From: Anomaloglossus baeobatrachus
Lineage: Eukaryota; Chordata; Amphibia; Anura; Aromobatidae
NCBI RefSeq assembly: GCF_048569485.1
Contig: NC_134360.1
Span: 182,504,796 to 182,568,795 of the forward strand
Direction of reading: 5' to 3'
DNA: 64,000 nucleotides
The notes under the pieces: model-generated
Seen by the model: the letters and a program-made list of their open reading frames with translations, nothing else
Databases searched by the model: none
What the model was told of the DNA's origin: nothing
Translations under genes and position numbers: made by a program
Shown here: one piece after another, positions 43,577 through 53,919 of the stretch
Layout of the letters: each line of letters starts with the position of its first letter
Position numbering within the stretch: position 1 is the first letter of the stretch

Positions 43577-44672
43577 TGTGGCGCCCTGGACTAGCCAGGT
43601 CGTCACAGGTAACACACACCCCCCTCCACCCACCAGACAGTAACATTAGCCAAACACAAAACTCTTGTTGCCTCCCTCCAGGGTCTGATGTCCACATCAG
43701 GTGGGGCGGAGCCAAGCGGTTGGCCCCGCCCACCGAGGAGTTCACAGGCCTGGAGGCGGGAAAAGGAGCAGTGAAGTTCAGGAGGCTGAAGTGAGAGGAG
43801 TAAAGTGGAAAGTGTCTGGGTTTGTGGCCCAGGCACTGATAACCAGGTTGGCAGAAGGTGGTGGCCATCTGCAGGAATGGTGGATCAATGCGGAACCGTA
43901 GGACCGGGGAGCGAACTGAAGCCAGCACACACAGGCAGGGCCATCGGACCCTGACTAGGCTTGGAGCCGCCATCAACAGTCAAATCCGAGTGTGAGAGGA
44001 ACCCCAGGGGTTTCCTAACTACCAAAGACCCGTTAGAAGGCAACCGTCCGCACCGTGAGGGTATACAGCTACCGCCAAAGGCTAGAGACCCAAGGGCCAA
44101 CGCCTGCGGGCAAACGGGCTCCTCCGGCATCCATACACCATGGAGCGGACTACCGTTGGGGACCCATCGTAGTCAAGACAGTACACAAAAGGTGCAGGGA
44201 AAGACATACACCATCACCTGTCCGGGGAAAGACACTGCAGCCGGCTGCGGGACCAGTCCATCTAGCCGTTTGGTTTACCGGAGACTTTGTGCATCTCTTG
44301 CTGAGTGAGTACACCCGTACCATCCGGCACCGCGCTGTCCCTGCAACCCTGCACCTCACCGACCCTGCCTCCCCGTTACACCACCGGGCCCCAGGACCAC
44401 CAACCCCTACCCACGGAGGGGGAAAACAACATCCCAGCTGCTCCGTACCATCGCTCCCGGGATCCCCGTCACCAGCAGCGGTGGTGCCCATATTCACCAC
44501 AACCCGTGGGTGGCGTCACGGACTAAATCCCCAAACAAACCACTCCCTTTTCACTCACGGGCGAGGAGCGCCGCTCGAGTCCCTGGATCCGGCCACCCAC
44601 TCGAGCCACCGAGCAGCAGCAGCAGCGCCGGACCCGAGCGTTAGCGAGCGCAGTGCCCCGCCGCCCGCGACA
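43577..44672 (+). repeat. 5' LTR of element A
   Basis: TG...CA, about 1.1 kb. Contains CCACGGAGGGGG, GTGGGTGGCGTCAC and a short CAG run close to the 3' end. Pairs with 46827-47940. Confidence 0.88.
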
Positions 44673-44889
44673 ACTTGGTGTCACGAACAGGATTGAACCG
44701 ATCTACTTACCAGTAGAAGTGCGCCTTGTGGTCTCCGCCGGCGGCGTCCGGCCGAAAAATTTGAAGCGCCGCCATCTTTGGCGCGAAGATTTCCCACTCG
44801 AGCGTCTTCCCAAGCAGGGAAGGCGTGAAAAGCGAAGCCCCGCCCCCAACAAGCGGAAGTGCTAAAGAGAACCAAGGGGGGGGGCGGGT

Positions 44890-46127
44890 GTGTGCCTGCC
44901 TAATGTAGCTGAGGCCATAAAAGCGGGGACGCCAGGACTCTGCAAACATTTGGTTCCTGGAACACTGCTGCGCACGATGTCCCGTCCGTCCGGCACCGCT
45001 GAAACCCCAGAGCCCACGCCAGGAACAGCGGCGTGGGTGGAAGTCCAGACCGCGCAGATGTGCAGCCGCCTGCAGGCCCAAGTGAAGTCCCTTGTGGAGG
45101 AATGGATGGCCGACATGGCGGAAGTGGTGGCGGCCGTGCGGAGACGCAAGGTGGAGACTGAGTTGGAGGAGCGGGTAGGTGACCCATGCTCCTGTGTCCC
45201 CGAGGGACCGGTCGCTGCGGCTGAAAGGCCCGGTCTATGCCCGCTCACCCTGCTGCCTCCCCCGCTACCCGCTTCGGTCGCTGCTACCTCGCCACTAGGC
45301 CCGCTACCCCCACCACCGGTAGCGGAGTTCCGGCCGTCCGCCCTGGAGGACCAGCCTGCAAGTTATGTCCGCAGACGAACCGCACTGCTGCCATGGAAGA
45401 TCCAGCGGGAGGTGCCCGTCCGCGAGGAAGAGCCGTCGGCACCGGAAGTGGCCGCACCTAAGTCCGTCCTGGCTCCGGTAGTCCGTCCGGTCCTGAAAGA
45501 AGCGGAGGCCCAGCCGGTGAGGACCCCTGTTTCCAAACCTCGGCGGAGGCTGCGTTGGGTCGCCGCTGTGAGGCAGCACCCCAGGCCATGTCACCGCGGG
45601 ACCTTCCAAAGAGGGCGCCAGTTGTGGGCAGCGTAAAGGAAGTCCCGCGGGGCCCGACCTGTGCGCGGGGGCATGCCCCTTACTGGGACAGGGAGCCGAC
45701 CCTGCTAGGCCGGAAAATTGCGGAAAGAGAGCGACACAGAGCCGAAGTGGTGGCCCGAACCATCCGCGAGAAGGACAACCTCCGCCATGCTACATTCCGG
45801 GTACGGGGCCCGGTGTATGAAGGACAGATCCGAAGGTTTGACTCCCACCGGGGGTATGGTTTTATTTATGAGACGGGCCTGGAGGCCGAGGTGTTCGTGG
45901 TTCGCCGAGACAGGCATAACCATCTGCTGACGGGCCACCCAGGCCGAGACCTGCTGCCAGGTGACCTCGTGTCCTACACTCGACACTGCGGGGAGAGGGG
46001 CTGGTTTGCCCTCGATGTAAAGGTGAGGGAAGGCCGTAGTTTCCAGGCGGAGTCCCAGTCCCTTCCTCCACCTAGCCGTCAGGATGTCGAGGTGGAACAG
46101 GTCTACGAAGAGGTGAACCTAAAGTAA
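44890..46127 (+). CDS. Gag-like region with a cold-shock domain (element A)
   Basis: This is the only coding region of element A. The upstream part has an Ala/Pro/Glu-rich protein with a short helical stretch (QMCSRLQAQVKSLVEEWMAD). The downstream part carries a cold-shock domain at about 45810-46030: GQIRRFDSHRGYGFI, VFVVRRD, LLPGDLVSYTRH, RGWFALDVKV. Cold-shock domains bind single-stranded nucleic acid through RNP1 (K/RGYGFI, present) and RNP2 (VFVH-like; here VFVV). I infer a nucleic-acid-binding role like that of a nucleocapsid. No zinc knuckle or enzyme motif is seen. It is a fossil-type element and looks interrupted about once. Limits are approximate. Confidence 0.7.
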
Positions 46128-46814
46128 AGGCAGTGGTCCACCGTTGCAACCTGTTGTCCCCGTTGGGACCCCCAGCATCGTTGTATATGTGAGTAAATGA
46201 CAATGAATCAAACCGAAAAATCATCTGATTACCGTCTGAAAAAAGAACAGTCCCCGTTGGGACTGGAGTTGTCCTTTTTCAGTTAAAACCCCCCATACCC
46301 ACATGAGAAACTCCTCATGAACATGGCCGAGAACTAGCGGGCCACCCACAAACTTGTGGGCTTGTAAATAGTATTGTGGGATGGATACCGTTGCCGCCTC
46401 CAGAGAGGCAGATTGGAGGAAGGGCCCGCAGCAGAGCAGGCTGGGGCCCGGCCACCACCAAGACCGGTGGCCATCCTCCGGGGGGTCAGGGGTCCCCCTT
46501 GGACGTGGGGTCCCCTGAAGCGACAGCCGGGTGCGAGTTACCGTACCCGTTCCCGCTCGGGCAGCCTGAACCTGGACTGGGGTCAAGGGGTGCTGCCCAC
46601 TTCTTAGGGGCAGCATCAGGGCTAGGTTGCTTGGGTGGGAGAGCGGAAGACATCCGCCCGTCCGGCTGATTAAAAATGTTTATATGTGCAACGTTAAAGT
46701 GACCAGAAGAATGCTTATGTTTTAAATGTTTACTGTTTACATGTTATTTATGTTCTTACAGTTGGAAAAATAAAACTGGTGATGGACGGGCAGTCCGCAG
46801 ACGGTCTGCATTTC

Positions 46815-46826
46815 ACCAAGGGGGAA
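46815..46826 (+). other. Polypurine tract of element A
   Basis: A purine-rich stretch (CCAAGGGGGAA region) directly before the 3' LTR, the usual plus-strand primer site in LTR elements. Confidence 0.7.
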
Positions 46827-46858
46827 TGTGGCGCCCTGGACTAGCCAGGTCGTCACAG

Positions 46859-46889
<31 letters not shown>

Positions 46890-47940
46890 CCCAGACAGTA
46901 ACATTAGCCAAACACAAAACCCTTGTTGCCTCCCTCCAGGGTCTGATGTCCACACCAGGTGGGGCGGAGCCCCGTCCACTGAGGAGTTCACAGGCCTGGA
47001 GGCGGGAAAAGGAGCAGTGAAGTTCAGGAGGCTGAAGTGAGAGGAGTAAAGTGGAGAGTGTCTGGGTTTGTGGCCCAGGCACTGACAACAAGGTTGGCAG
47101 ACAGTGGTGGCCGTCTCCAGGAGTGGTGGATCAACACGGAACCGTAGGACCGGGGTCGGGCGGTGGCCTACCGGTACCGACCGGGGAGCGAAGTGAAGCC
47201 AGCACACACAGGCAGGGCCATCAGACTCCGACTAGGCTTGGAGCCGCCATCATCAGTCAAATCCGAGTGTGAGAGGAACCCCAGGGGTTTCCTAACTACC
47301 AAAGACCCGTTAGAAGGCAACCGTCCGCACCGTGAGGGTATACAGCTACCGCCAAAGGCTAGAGACCCAAGGGCCAGCGCCTGCGGGCAAACGGGCTCCT
47401 CCGGCATCCATACACCGGGGAGCGGACTACCATTGGGGACCCATCGTAGTCAAGACAGTACACAAAGGTGCAGGGAAAGACAGCCGCCATCACCTGTCCG
47501 GGGAGAGACTCTGCAGCCGGCTGCGGGACCCGTCCATCCAGCCGTTTGGTTTACCGGAGACTTTGTGCATCTCTTGCTGAGTGAGTACACCCGTGCCTTC
47601 CGGCACCGCGCCGCGCTGTCCCTGCAACCCTGCACCTCACCGACCCTGCCACCACCGGGCCCCGGGACCACCAACCCCTACCCACGGAGGGGGAAAACAA
47701 CATCCCAGCAGCTCCCTACCATCGCTCCCGGGATCCCCATCACCAGCAGCGGTGGTGCCCATATTCACCACAACCCGTGGGTGGCGTCACGGACTAAATC
47801 CCCAAACAAACCACCCCCTTTTCACTCACGGGCGAGGAGCGCCGCTCGAGTCCCTGGATCCGGCCCCCCGCTCGAGCCACCGAGCAGCAGCAGTGCCGGA
47901 CCCGAGCGTTAGCGAGCGCAGCGCCCCGCCGCCCGCGACA
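46827..47940 (+). repeat. 3' LTR of element A
   Basis: Same termini as the 5' LTR. A longer (AC)n run near 46862 and an extra CGGTGGCCTACCGGTACCGA block near 47162 distinguish it from the 5' LTR. Confidence 0.88.
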
Positions 47941-47944
47941 ATAG

Positions 47945-48280
47945 CTCTTTATAAACAGTATGAACCACCACTTAGCATCTTATATACAGTGTAAGCCCTG
48001 ACACACCCAGTCTATAAACAATGTGATCCTCCACACAGCCTCGCTACATACTATATGAGCCTACACACAGGCCGCTATATGCAGTATAACCACCACACAG
48101 CCACCTACATATAGTATGATCCCCCACACAGCCCCCTATAAACAATGTGATCCCCACATAGCCCTTCTATATGCAGTGTGAACCCCCACATAGCCCCCTA
48201 TATACAGTATAAGCACCCATAGTCTCCAAAATACAATATGAGCCCGCACATTGCATGGTAAATACACTTTGAACCCCACT
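47945..48280. repeat. About 32-bp minisatellite, third piece
   Basis: CTATATACAGTATAAGC and CCCCCACACAG units with drift, the right part of the array opened by element A. Confidence 0.8.
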
Positions 48281-48282
48281 AA

Positions 48283-48784
48283 GGCTGCTTTCACACCTCC
48301 GGTTTCTGCAATGCGGCACAATCCGGGACTTTGCAGGAAAATCGCAACCATTTTTTTTTACTGCCGGTTGCGATTTTCCTGCATAGACTTTAATTAGTGC
48401 CGCATTGTGCCGCATGGCCTTGCGTTCCGTTCGTTTTTTGCCGCATGCGGCAGATTTAGCCGATGCGGCGGGCCGGATGGAACGTTGCCTGGCACGTTTT
48501 TTCGTGCGGCAAAAAAAAAACCCGCATCGCGCCGCATTCGGCCGATGCGGCGCATTTTTCAATGCATGCCTATGGCGGCTGGATGCGGCAATAACCGCAT
48601 CCGGCCACCGCATGCGGTTTTTGCCATTGCGCATGCTCAGTAGCATGTCGCAAGCGGCAAAAACCGGACTGGCCGCAAAGGAAAAAAACTTATGCAAAGG
48701 ATGCGGTGTATTCACCGCATCCGTTGCATAGCTTGCACAGCCGGATTAAGCCGCAGAGCTCAAGCCGGATGTGTGAAAGCAGCC
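48283..48784. mobile_element. Harbinger-type MITE
   Basis: GGCTGCTTTCACACCTCCGG at the left and CCGGATGTGTGAAAGCAGCC at the right are inverse. Flanks are TAA (48280-48282) and TTA (48785-48787), one mismatch from a TWA duplication. Multiple GCGGC/GCCGC mirrored blocks occur inside. The 182-codon minus-strand frame is a by-product. Confidence 0.78.
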
Positions 48785-48795
48785 TTACCCTTCTA

Positions 48796-49990
48796 CAGTT
48801 AGGTCCAGAAATATTTGGACAGTGACACAAGATTTGTTATTTTAGCTGTTTACAAAAACATGTTCAGAAATACAATTATATATATAATATGGGCTGAAAG
48901 TGCACACTCCCAGCTGCAATATGAGAGTTTTCACATCGAAATCGGAGAAAGGGTTTAGGAATCATAGCTCTGTAATGCATAGCCTCCTCTTTTTCAAGGG
49001 ACCAAAAGTAATTGGACAATGGACTCTAAGGGCTGCAATTAACTCTGAAGGCGTCTCCCTCGTTAACCTGTAATCAATGAAGTAGTTAAAAGGTCTGGGG
49101 TTGATTACAGGTGTGTAGTTTTGCATTTGGAAGCTGTTGCTGTGACCAGACAACATGCGGTCTAAGGAACTCTCAATTGAGGTGAAGCAGAACATCCTGA
49201 GGCTGAAAAAAAGTTTGGAGAAGAAAGGGAATGGCACATGATCCAAGGCACACCACATCCTCTGTAAAACATGGTGGAGGCAACGTGATGGCATGGGCAT
49301 GCATGGCTTTCAATGGCACTGGGTCACTTGTGTTTATTGATGACATAACAGCAGACAAGAGTAGCCGGATGAATTCTGAAGTGTACCGGGATATACTTTC
49401 AGCCCAGATTCAGCCAAATGCCGCAAAGTTGATCGGACGGCGCTTCATAGTACAGATGGACAATGACCCCAAACATACAGCCAAAGCTACCCAGGAGTTC
49501 ATGAGTGCAAAAAAGTGGAACATTCTGCAATGGCCAAGTCAATCACCAGATCTTAACCCAATTGAGCATGCATTTCACTTGCTCAAATCCAGACTTAAGA
49601 CGGAAAGACCCACAAACAAGCAAGACCTGAAGGCTGCGGCTGTAAAGGCCAGGCAAAGCATTAAGAAGGAGGAAACCCAGCGTTTGGTGATGTCCATGGG
49701 TTCCAGACTTAAGGCAGTGATTGCCTCCAAAGGATTCGCAACAAAATATTTAAAATAAAAATATTTTGTTTGGGCTTGGTTTATTTGTCCAATTACTTTT
49801 GACCTCCTAAAATGTGGAGTGTTTGTAAAGAAATTTGTACAATTCCTACAATTTCTTCAGATATTTTTGTTCAAACCTTCAAATTAAACGTTACAATCTG
49901 CACTTGAATTCTGTTGTAGAGGTTTCATTTCAAATCCAATGTGGTGGCATGCAGAGCCCAACTCGCGAAAATTGTGTCACTGTCCAAATA
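48796..49990 (+). mobile_element. Internally deleted Tc1-like copy (CAGTTAGGTCC family)
   Basis: The left end CAGTTAGGTCCAGAAATATT follows TA. The sequence tracks the complete copy at 9514-11165 in inverse orientation, but jumps from LRLKK to GTAHDPRHT, losing the linker and the first catalytic region. The right inverted repeat is cut at TGTCCAAATA, where a TA tract begins, leading into the LINE. Confidence 0.88.
49155..49758 (+). pseudogene. Tc1-like transposase with central deletion
   Basis: ATG at 49155 begins MRSKELSIEVKQNILRLKK, then the deletion joins to a run near 49215-49235. The open part from 49231 reads HDPRHTTSSVKHGGGNVMAWACMAFNG, RRFIVQMDNDPKHTAK (second D) and SPDLNPIEHAFHLLKS (E), ending FATKYLK. 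The first catalytic D and both helix-turn-helix domains are missing. This copy keeps W in MAWACM where the intact copy has L. Confidence 0.87.
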
Positions 49991-50010
49991 TATATATATA
50001 TATATATAAT

Positions 50011-52353
50011 TACCTTCTCACCCCCTGTGGGTGGTTATTTGTCCTTCCTCATTCTCGGGTCCTGTACCGGAAGCTTGGGAGTTTGAGGGTTCTGCGCAGG
50101 ATCTTAGTTGTTCCCAGCACTGCGCTTTTCTGGACAGAGAGCTCAGATGTTGCTTCTGGAATCTGTTGCAGCCATTTTTCCAACTTAGGGGTTCACTGCT
50201 CCAAGTGCTCCTATCACCACTGGAATCACTGTTACCTTCACCTTCCACATCTTCTCCAGTTGTTCTTTAAGGCCCTGGTATTTCTCCAGCTTCTCATATT
50301 CCTTCTTTCTGATGTTACTGTCATTAGGCACTGCCACATCTATTATCATTGCTGTCTTCTGACCCTTGTCTACTATCACGATATCTGGTTGGTTAGCTAC
50401 CACTTGCTTATCTGTCTGGATCTTGAAGTCCCACAGGATTTTAGCCCTTTCATTCTCCACCACTTTTTCTGGGGTCTCCTACCTGGACGTAGGGGGACTT
50501 AGCCCATACACTGTACAGATATTCCTGTATACAATTCCCGCTACTTGGTTGTGGCGTTCGGTGTACGCTGTTCCTGCATGCATTTTGCATCCTGCCACTA
50601 TATGTTGGATTGTTTCCGTGGTTTCTTTACATAGTCTACACCTTGGGTCTTGTCTTGTGTGGTAGATCCCTGCTTCTATGGATCTGGTACTTAGCGCCTG
50701 CTCTTGTGCTGCTATGATTAGTGCCTCTGTGCTGTCCTGGAGTCCAGCTTTCTCCAGCCATAGGTAGGATTTCTTCATGTCAGCCACCTCCATTATCTGT
50801 CTATGGTACATCCCATGCAGCGGCTTGTCTTGCCATGGCACTTCATGTTCTTGTTCTTCCTTCTCGGACTGTTGTTGTTGCTGTCTTAGGCTCTGCTTCA
50901 GCATTTCATTTTTTGGTGCCATTTTTCTGATGTATTCCTGGATACTTCTTGTTTCATCCATGATGGTGGCTTGGACACCTATCAAGCCTCGACCACCCTC
51001 CTTTCTGTTGGTATACAATCTTTGGGTGTTTAACTTGGGGTGGAGACCACCATGCATTGTGTGGAGCTTCCGGGTCTTTACATCTGCAGCTTCCATTTCT
51101 TCTTTTGGCCAGCACACTATGCCAGCAGGGTTTCTGATAACTGGCAGAGCGTATGTATTGATGGCGCGGATCTTATTCTTCCCATTGAGCTGGCTCTTTA
51201 GGACCTGTCTTACCCTTTGATGGTATTTGGATGTTGCTGCTTTCCTTGCCTCCTCATCGTGGTTACCGTCTCCCTGTGGGATGCCAAGGTACTTGTAGCA
51301 GGTTTGTACATCTCCTATGTGCCCTGCCGGTAGTTCTACTCCATCAGTCTTTACTACCTTGCCTCTCTTTATGACCAGCCGGCCACATTTCTCCAGTCCG
51401 AAGGACATCCCAATGTCTTTGCTGTATATCCTGGTCAGGTGGATCAGTAAACTGATGTCTCATTCATTTTTCGAATACAGCTTGATGTCATCCATGTAGA
51501 GTAGGTGGCCGATGATGCTTCCACTCTTGAACTTGTATCCATAGCCAGACTCTGTTATTATCTGACTGAGGGGATTTAAGCCTGTGCAGAATAGCAATTG
51601 GGATAGTGCATCACCTTGGTATATGCCACATTTGATGGACACTTGTGCTAGTTGCCGTGAGTTGACTTCCAGTGTTGTCCTCCATAGCCCCATTGAGTTG
51701 CTGAGGAAGGTTCTTAATTTCCTATTGACATTGTAGAGAGCCAAGCATTCACAGATCCATGTGTGTGGCATTGAGTCATAGGCTTTCCTATAGTCAATCC
51801 AGGCTGTGCTGAGATTGGTCTGTCTGGATCTTGAGTCTTGAGCGACTGCTCTATCCACTAGCAGCTGGTGCTTAGAGCCTCTGGTGTTGTTCCCAATGCC
51901 TTTCTGAGCTGGATTCATGTACTGATTCATATGGTTCTGTAGCTTGGTGGCTATGATGCCTGACAGGAGTTTCCATGCCGTTGTAAAGCAGGTTATTGGA
52001 CGATAGTTGGATGGAATTGTTCCTTTACAAGGGTCCTTCATGATCAGCACTGTTCTTCCTTGGGTTAGCCAAGCTGGGTGGTGGCCTGCTTCTAGCAGTT
52101 GGTTCATCTGTTTTGCCAGCCGTTCGTGTACTGCTGTCAATTTCTTTAGCCAGTAGGTGTGGATCATGTCTGGGCCAGGTGCTGTCCAGCTCTTCATGTT
52201 CTGGAGGCGCTCTTGGATGTCTACTTCTGAGATGGTAACTGGTTCTTGTTCTGGGTGGTTATTGTGTTTCATTCTCAGATCTTGCAGCGGTGTTGTGTGC
52301 TTTTTCCTTCTCCCATATGTCCCTCCAGTATTGTTCAGTCTCTGCTATCGGTG
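50011..52353 (-). mobile_element. RLE-type LINE, 5'-truncated
   Basis: On the minus strand, from about 52350 to 50011, the protein pieces appear in order. AETEQYWRDIWEKEK is a linker. TAPGPDMIHTYWLKKL and NYRPITCFTTAWK begin the reverse transcriptase. A CRLCKETTETIQHIVAGCK zinc-knuckle follows. Then QPDIVIVDKGQKTAMIIDVAVPNDSNI is a restriction-like endonuclease. This order (RT, CCHC, RLE) marks the R2/R4/NeSL-like LINEs. The 5' part is missing. The 3' end lies beside a (TA)n tract. Confidence 0.85.
50185..52272 (-). pseudogene. LINE reverse transcriptase and endonuclease, broken
   Basis: 51460-52272 holds RT motifs: WIDYRKAYDSMPHTWI (catalytic D), GIYQGDALSQLLF and HLLYMDDIKLYSK (YMDD). 50479-51408 continues with MSFGLEKCGRLV, YKYLGIPQ (thumb side), QLNGKNKIRAINTYALPVIR, the CCHC and HNQVAGIVYRNIC. 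50185-50463 contains the endonuclease (PDIVIVDK, DVAVP, KYQ). The frame changes between these pieces, near 51430 and 50470, so at least two indels or stops break the gene. GDALSQ replaces the usual GDALSP. Not functional here. Confidence 0.85.
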
Positions 52354-52355
52354 GA

Positions 52356-52426
52356 AGACAGACCAATCTCAGCACAGCCTGGATTGACTATAGGAAAAGC
52401 CTATGACTCAATGCCACACACATGGA
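52356..52426 (+). repeat. Inverted duplicate of a LINE segment
   Basis: GACAGACCAATCTCAGCACAG through GCCACACACATGGA is the reverse complement of 51768-51840 inside the LINE, with one extra A. It sits just beyond the LINE's 5' end. Confidence 0.88.
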
Positions 52427-52429
52427 GAG

Positions 52430-52515
52430 AGAGAGATATATATTATATATATATATTATATATATATATATATAATCTATATCTATCTATATATATATAT
52501 ATATATATACACACA
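52430..52515. repeat. TA microsatellite
   Basis: Long TATATA tract with (CTAT)n and a short ACAC end. Confidence 0.95.
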
Positions 52516-52677
52516 CGCTACATGCTGCGTTCTTTCCGCCCGGCGGATGCAACGCAGGTCCATGAGTCGCAATGCATCGTCCATACAAGGGAAGCAGCAG
52601 AATCCGTTAACGGATTCCGCTGTTTTCCAAAACGGCGGATTGCGATTGAAGGAAAAAAACGAAAGTGTGAAACTAGC
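52516..52677. mobile_element. Harbinger-type MITE fragment, right part
   Basis: GGCGGATGCAACGCAGGTCC, CCGTTAACGGATTCCGCTG and the end GTGTGAAACTAGCC followed by TAA resemble the MITE at 63348-63936 (CGGACGCAACGCAGGGTC; GGAATCCGCT). The left end is lost at the TA tract. Confidence 0.6.
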
Positions 52678-53919
52678 CTAACCCAGACCACAGCATCATG
52701 GATATGGTATTGAAAGGAAATTTTAAATCCCAGCGAGACAGGAGTATGTGGGAGTACAAACTTATGATGACCTTTGACACATTCACAGCAGGAATGAATG
52801 TGTCACATGGATTTATGTCTTTTTACATCAATTAAGAGATGTGCTCCTCAGACCATCTGGGGGCATCACAACTCTGGACCAGATCCCAATCAGAGGACAA
52901 TAAAACTTTCACACTGCTTATCTATGAACTGCTGCAATATTTATGGCCACAACAGTGTGTCCTCTTGCCACGCTGATCGTTCTGCTTCACATAACTTGTC
53001 TTATTTACTGCACTATTCTATGTCCTGTTGTGTATAAATATGTGACTCTTCAGATTTTGTGTTATACTGAGCCTGAAGAAGAGACCTGAGGTTATTATTG
53101 TATTGCATGATATTTGTTTACCTCAATAGCACCTACCCATTGAGTGGTAGAGCCTGACTTACCTTACTTGACCACAGAGATTGGCACCCCAAGATTGCAC
53201 AATGGCACCCCCACTTAACGTCTGCTGACCGGGAGTCAGCATGGCAGGTAGAGAGTGACACACCCCGCACTACACATGGAGGGAAGGGAGTTCGTGACAG
53301 ACAACTCACTATACATGGCTCAGGGTGTCTGTACACTGTACTCTGTTACCTGTGTCTCCCAGCTATAATGTCCCTCTCTCACAAAAGTGAGGGATGCAGT
53401 AATAAGGCTGTACACTAGGCGGCACTGGGGATATCTAGAGGCTGAGCGAACTCAGACAGACTGGGGTCAGAACCGAGAGGACACGGAGAGACACAGGGAG
53501 CAGACAGGAGAGAGGTCTTAAGACAAGTCAGAGGTCAGATAACCAGGAGAGGAAGTATGAACACAAGGGACAGACAGAGTATTCAGGAGAGAAAGCCCTG
53601 GTCAGGGGCCAGATGGGAATGGAGAAGTCAGAGGAGAGTAGACACAAGCAACTCAGGAAGTCAGTCCAGGGTCGATTACCAAGATTAGGCACTATACCAG
53701 GAGACAGACACTTGCAGCAACAGAGCCAGAAAATAATACAACTGGCAGAGTTCTGGGAGAGCATGCTCAGTAAAGAAGCCTGAGCAATTACCCAGAGGGT
53801 GGAACAGCTGAGCAATCAGCACCTCCCAGAACCAACCTGGACTCTAGTGCTAGATCTGTAAGTGGCACCACAGAGCATCTCTTGGTCTGTAAGATGCTCT
53901 GCACAGAGATCCGTGACAC
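52678..53919. other. Unassigned sequence
   Basis: CCTGAAGAAGAGACCTGAGGTT near 53072 is a decayed relative of the hammerhead-like motif at 17728. GACAGACAGAGT and GGAGACAGAC runs near 53400-53760 resemble tandem or LTR leader DNA without clear ends. No gene seen. Confidence 0.4.

Larger units (their letters stand above)
43577..47940 (+). mobile_element. Short LTR retrotransposon with cold-shock-domain gene (element A)
   Basis: The 5' LTR is 43577-44672 and the 3' LTR is 46827-47940; both start TGTGGCGCCCTGG and end CCCGCGACA. ATAG flanks the element (43573-43576, 47941-47944). The 5' LTR is followed by a primer-site-like TGGTGTCACGAACAGGAT, and the 3' LTR is preceded by the purine tract AAGGGGGAA. 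The interior is only about 2.15 kb and shows no protease, reverse transcriptase or integrase. The LTRs differ by several indels and substitutions, so it is not brand new. Non-autonomous; its coding region looks broken in about one place. Confidence 0.85.

Noticed and set aside
48167-48731. 182-codon minus-strand and 108-codon plus-strand frames.
   Set aside because: Produced by GCGGC-rich mirrored blocks of a Harbinger-type MITE.
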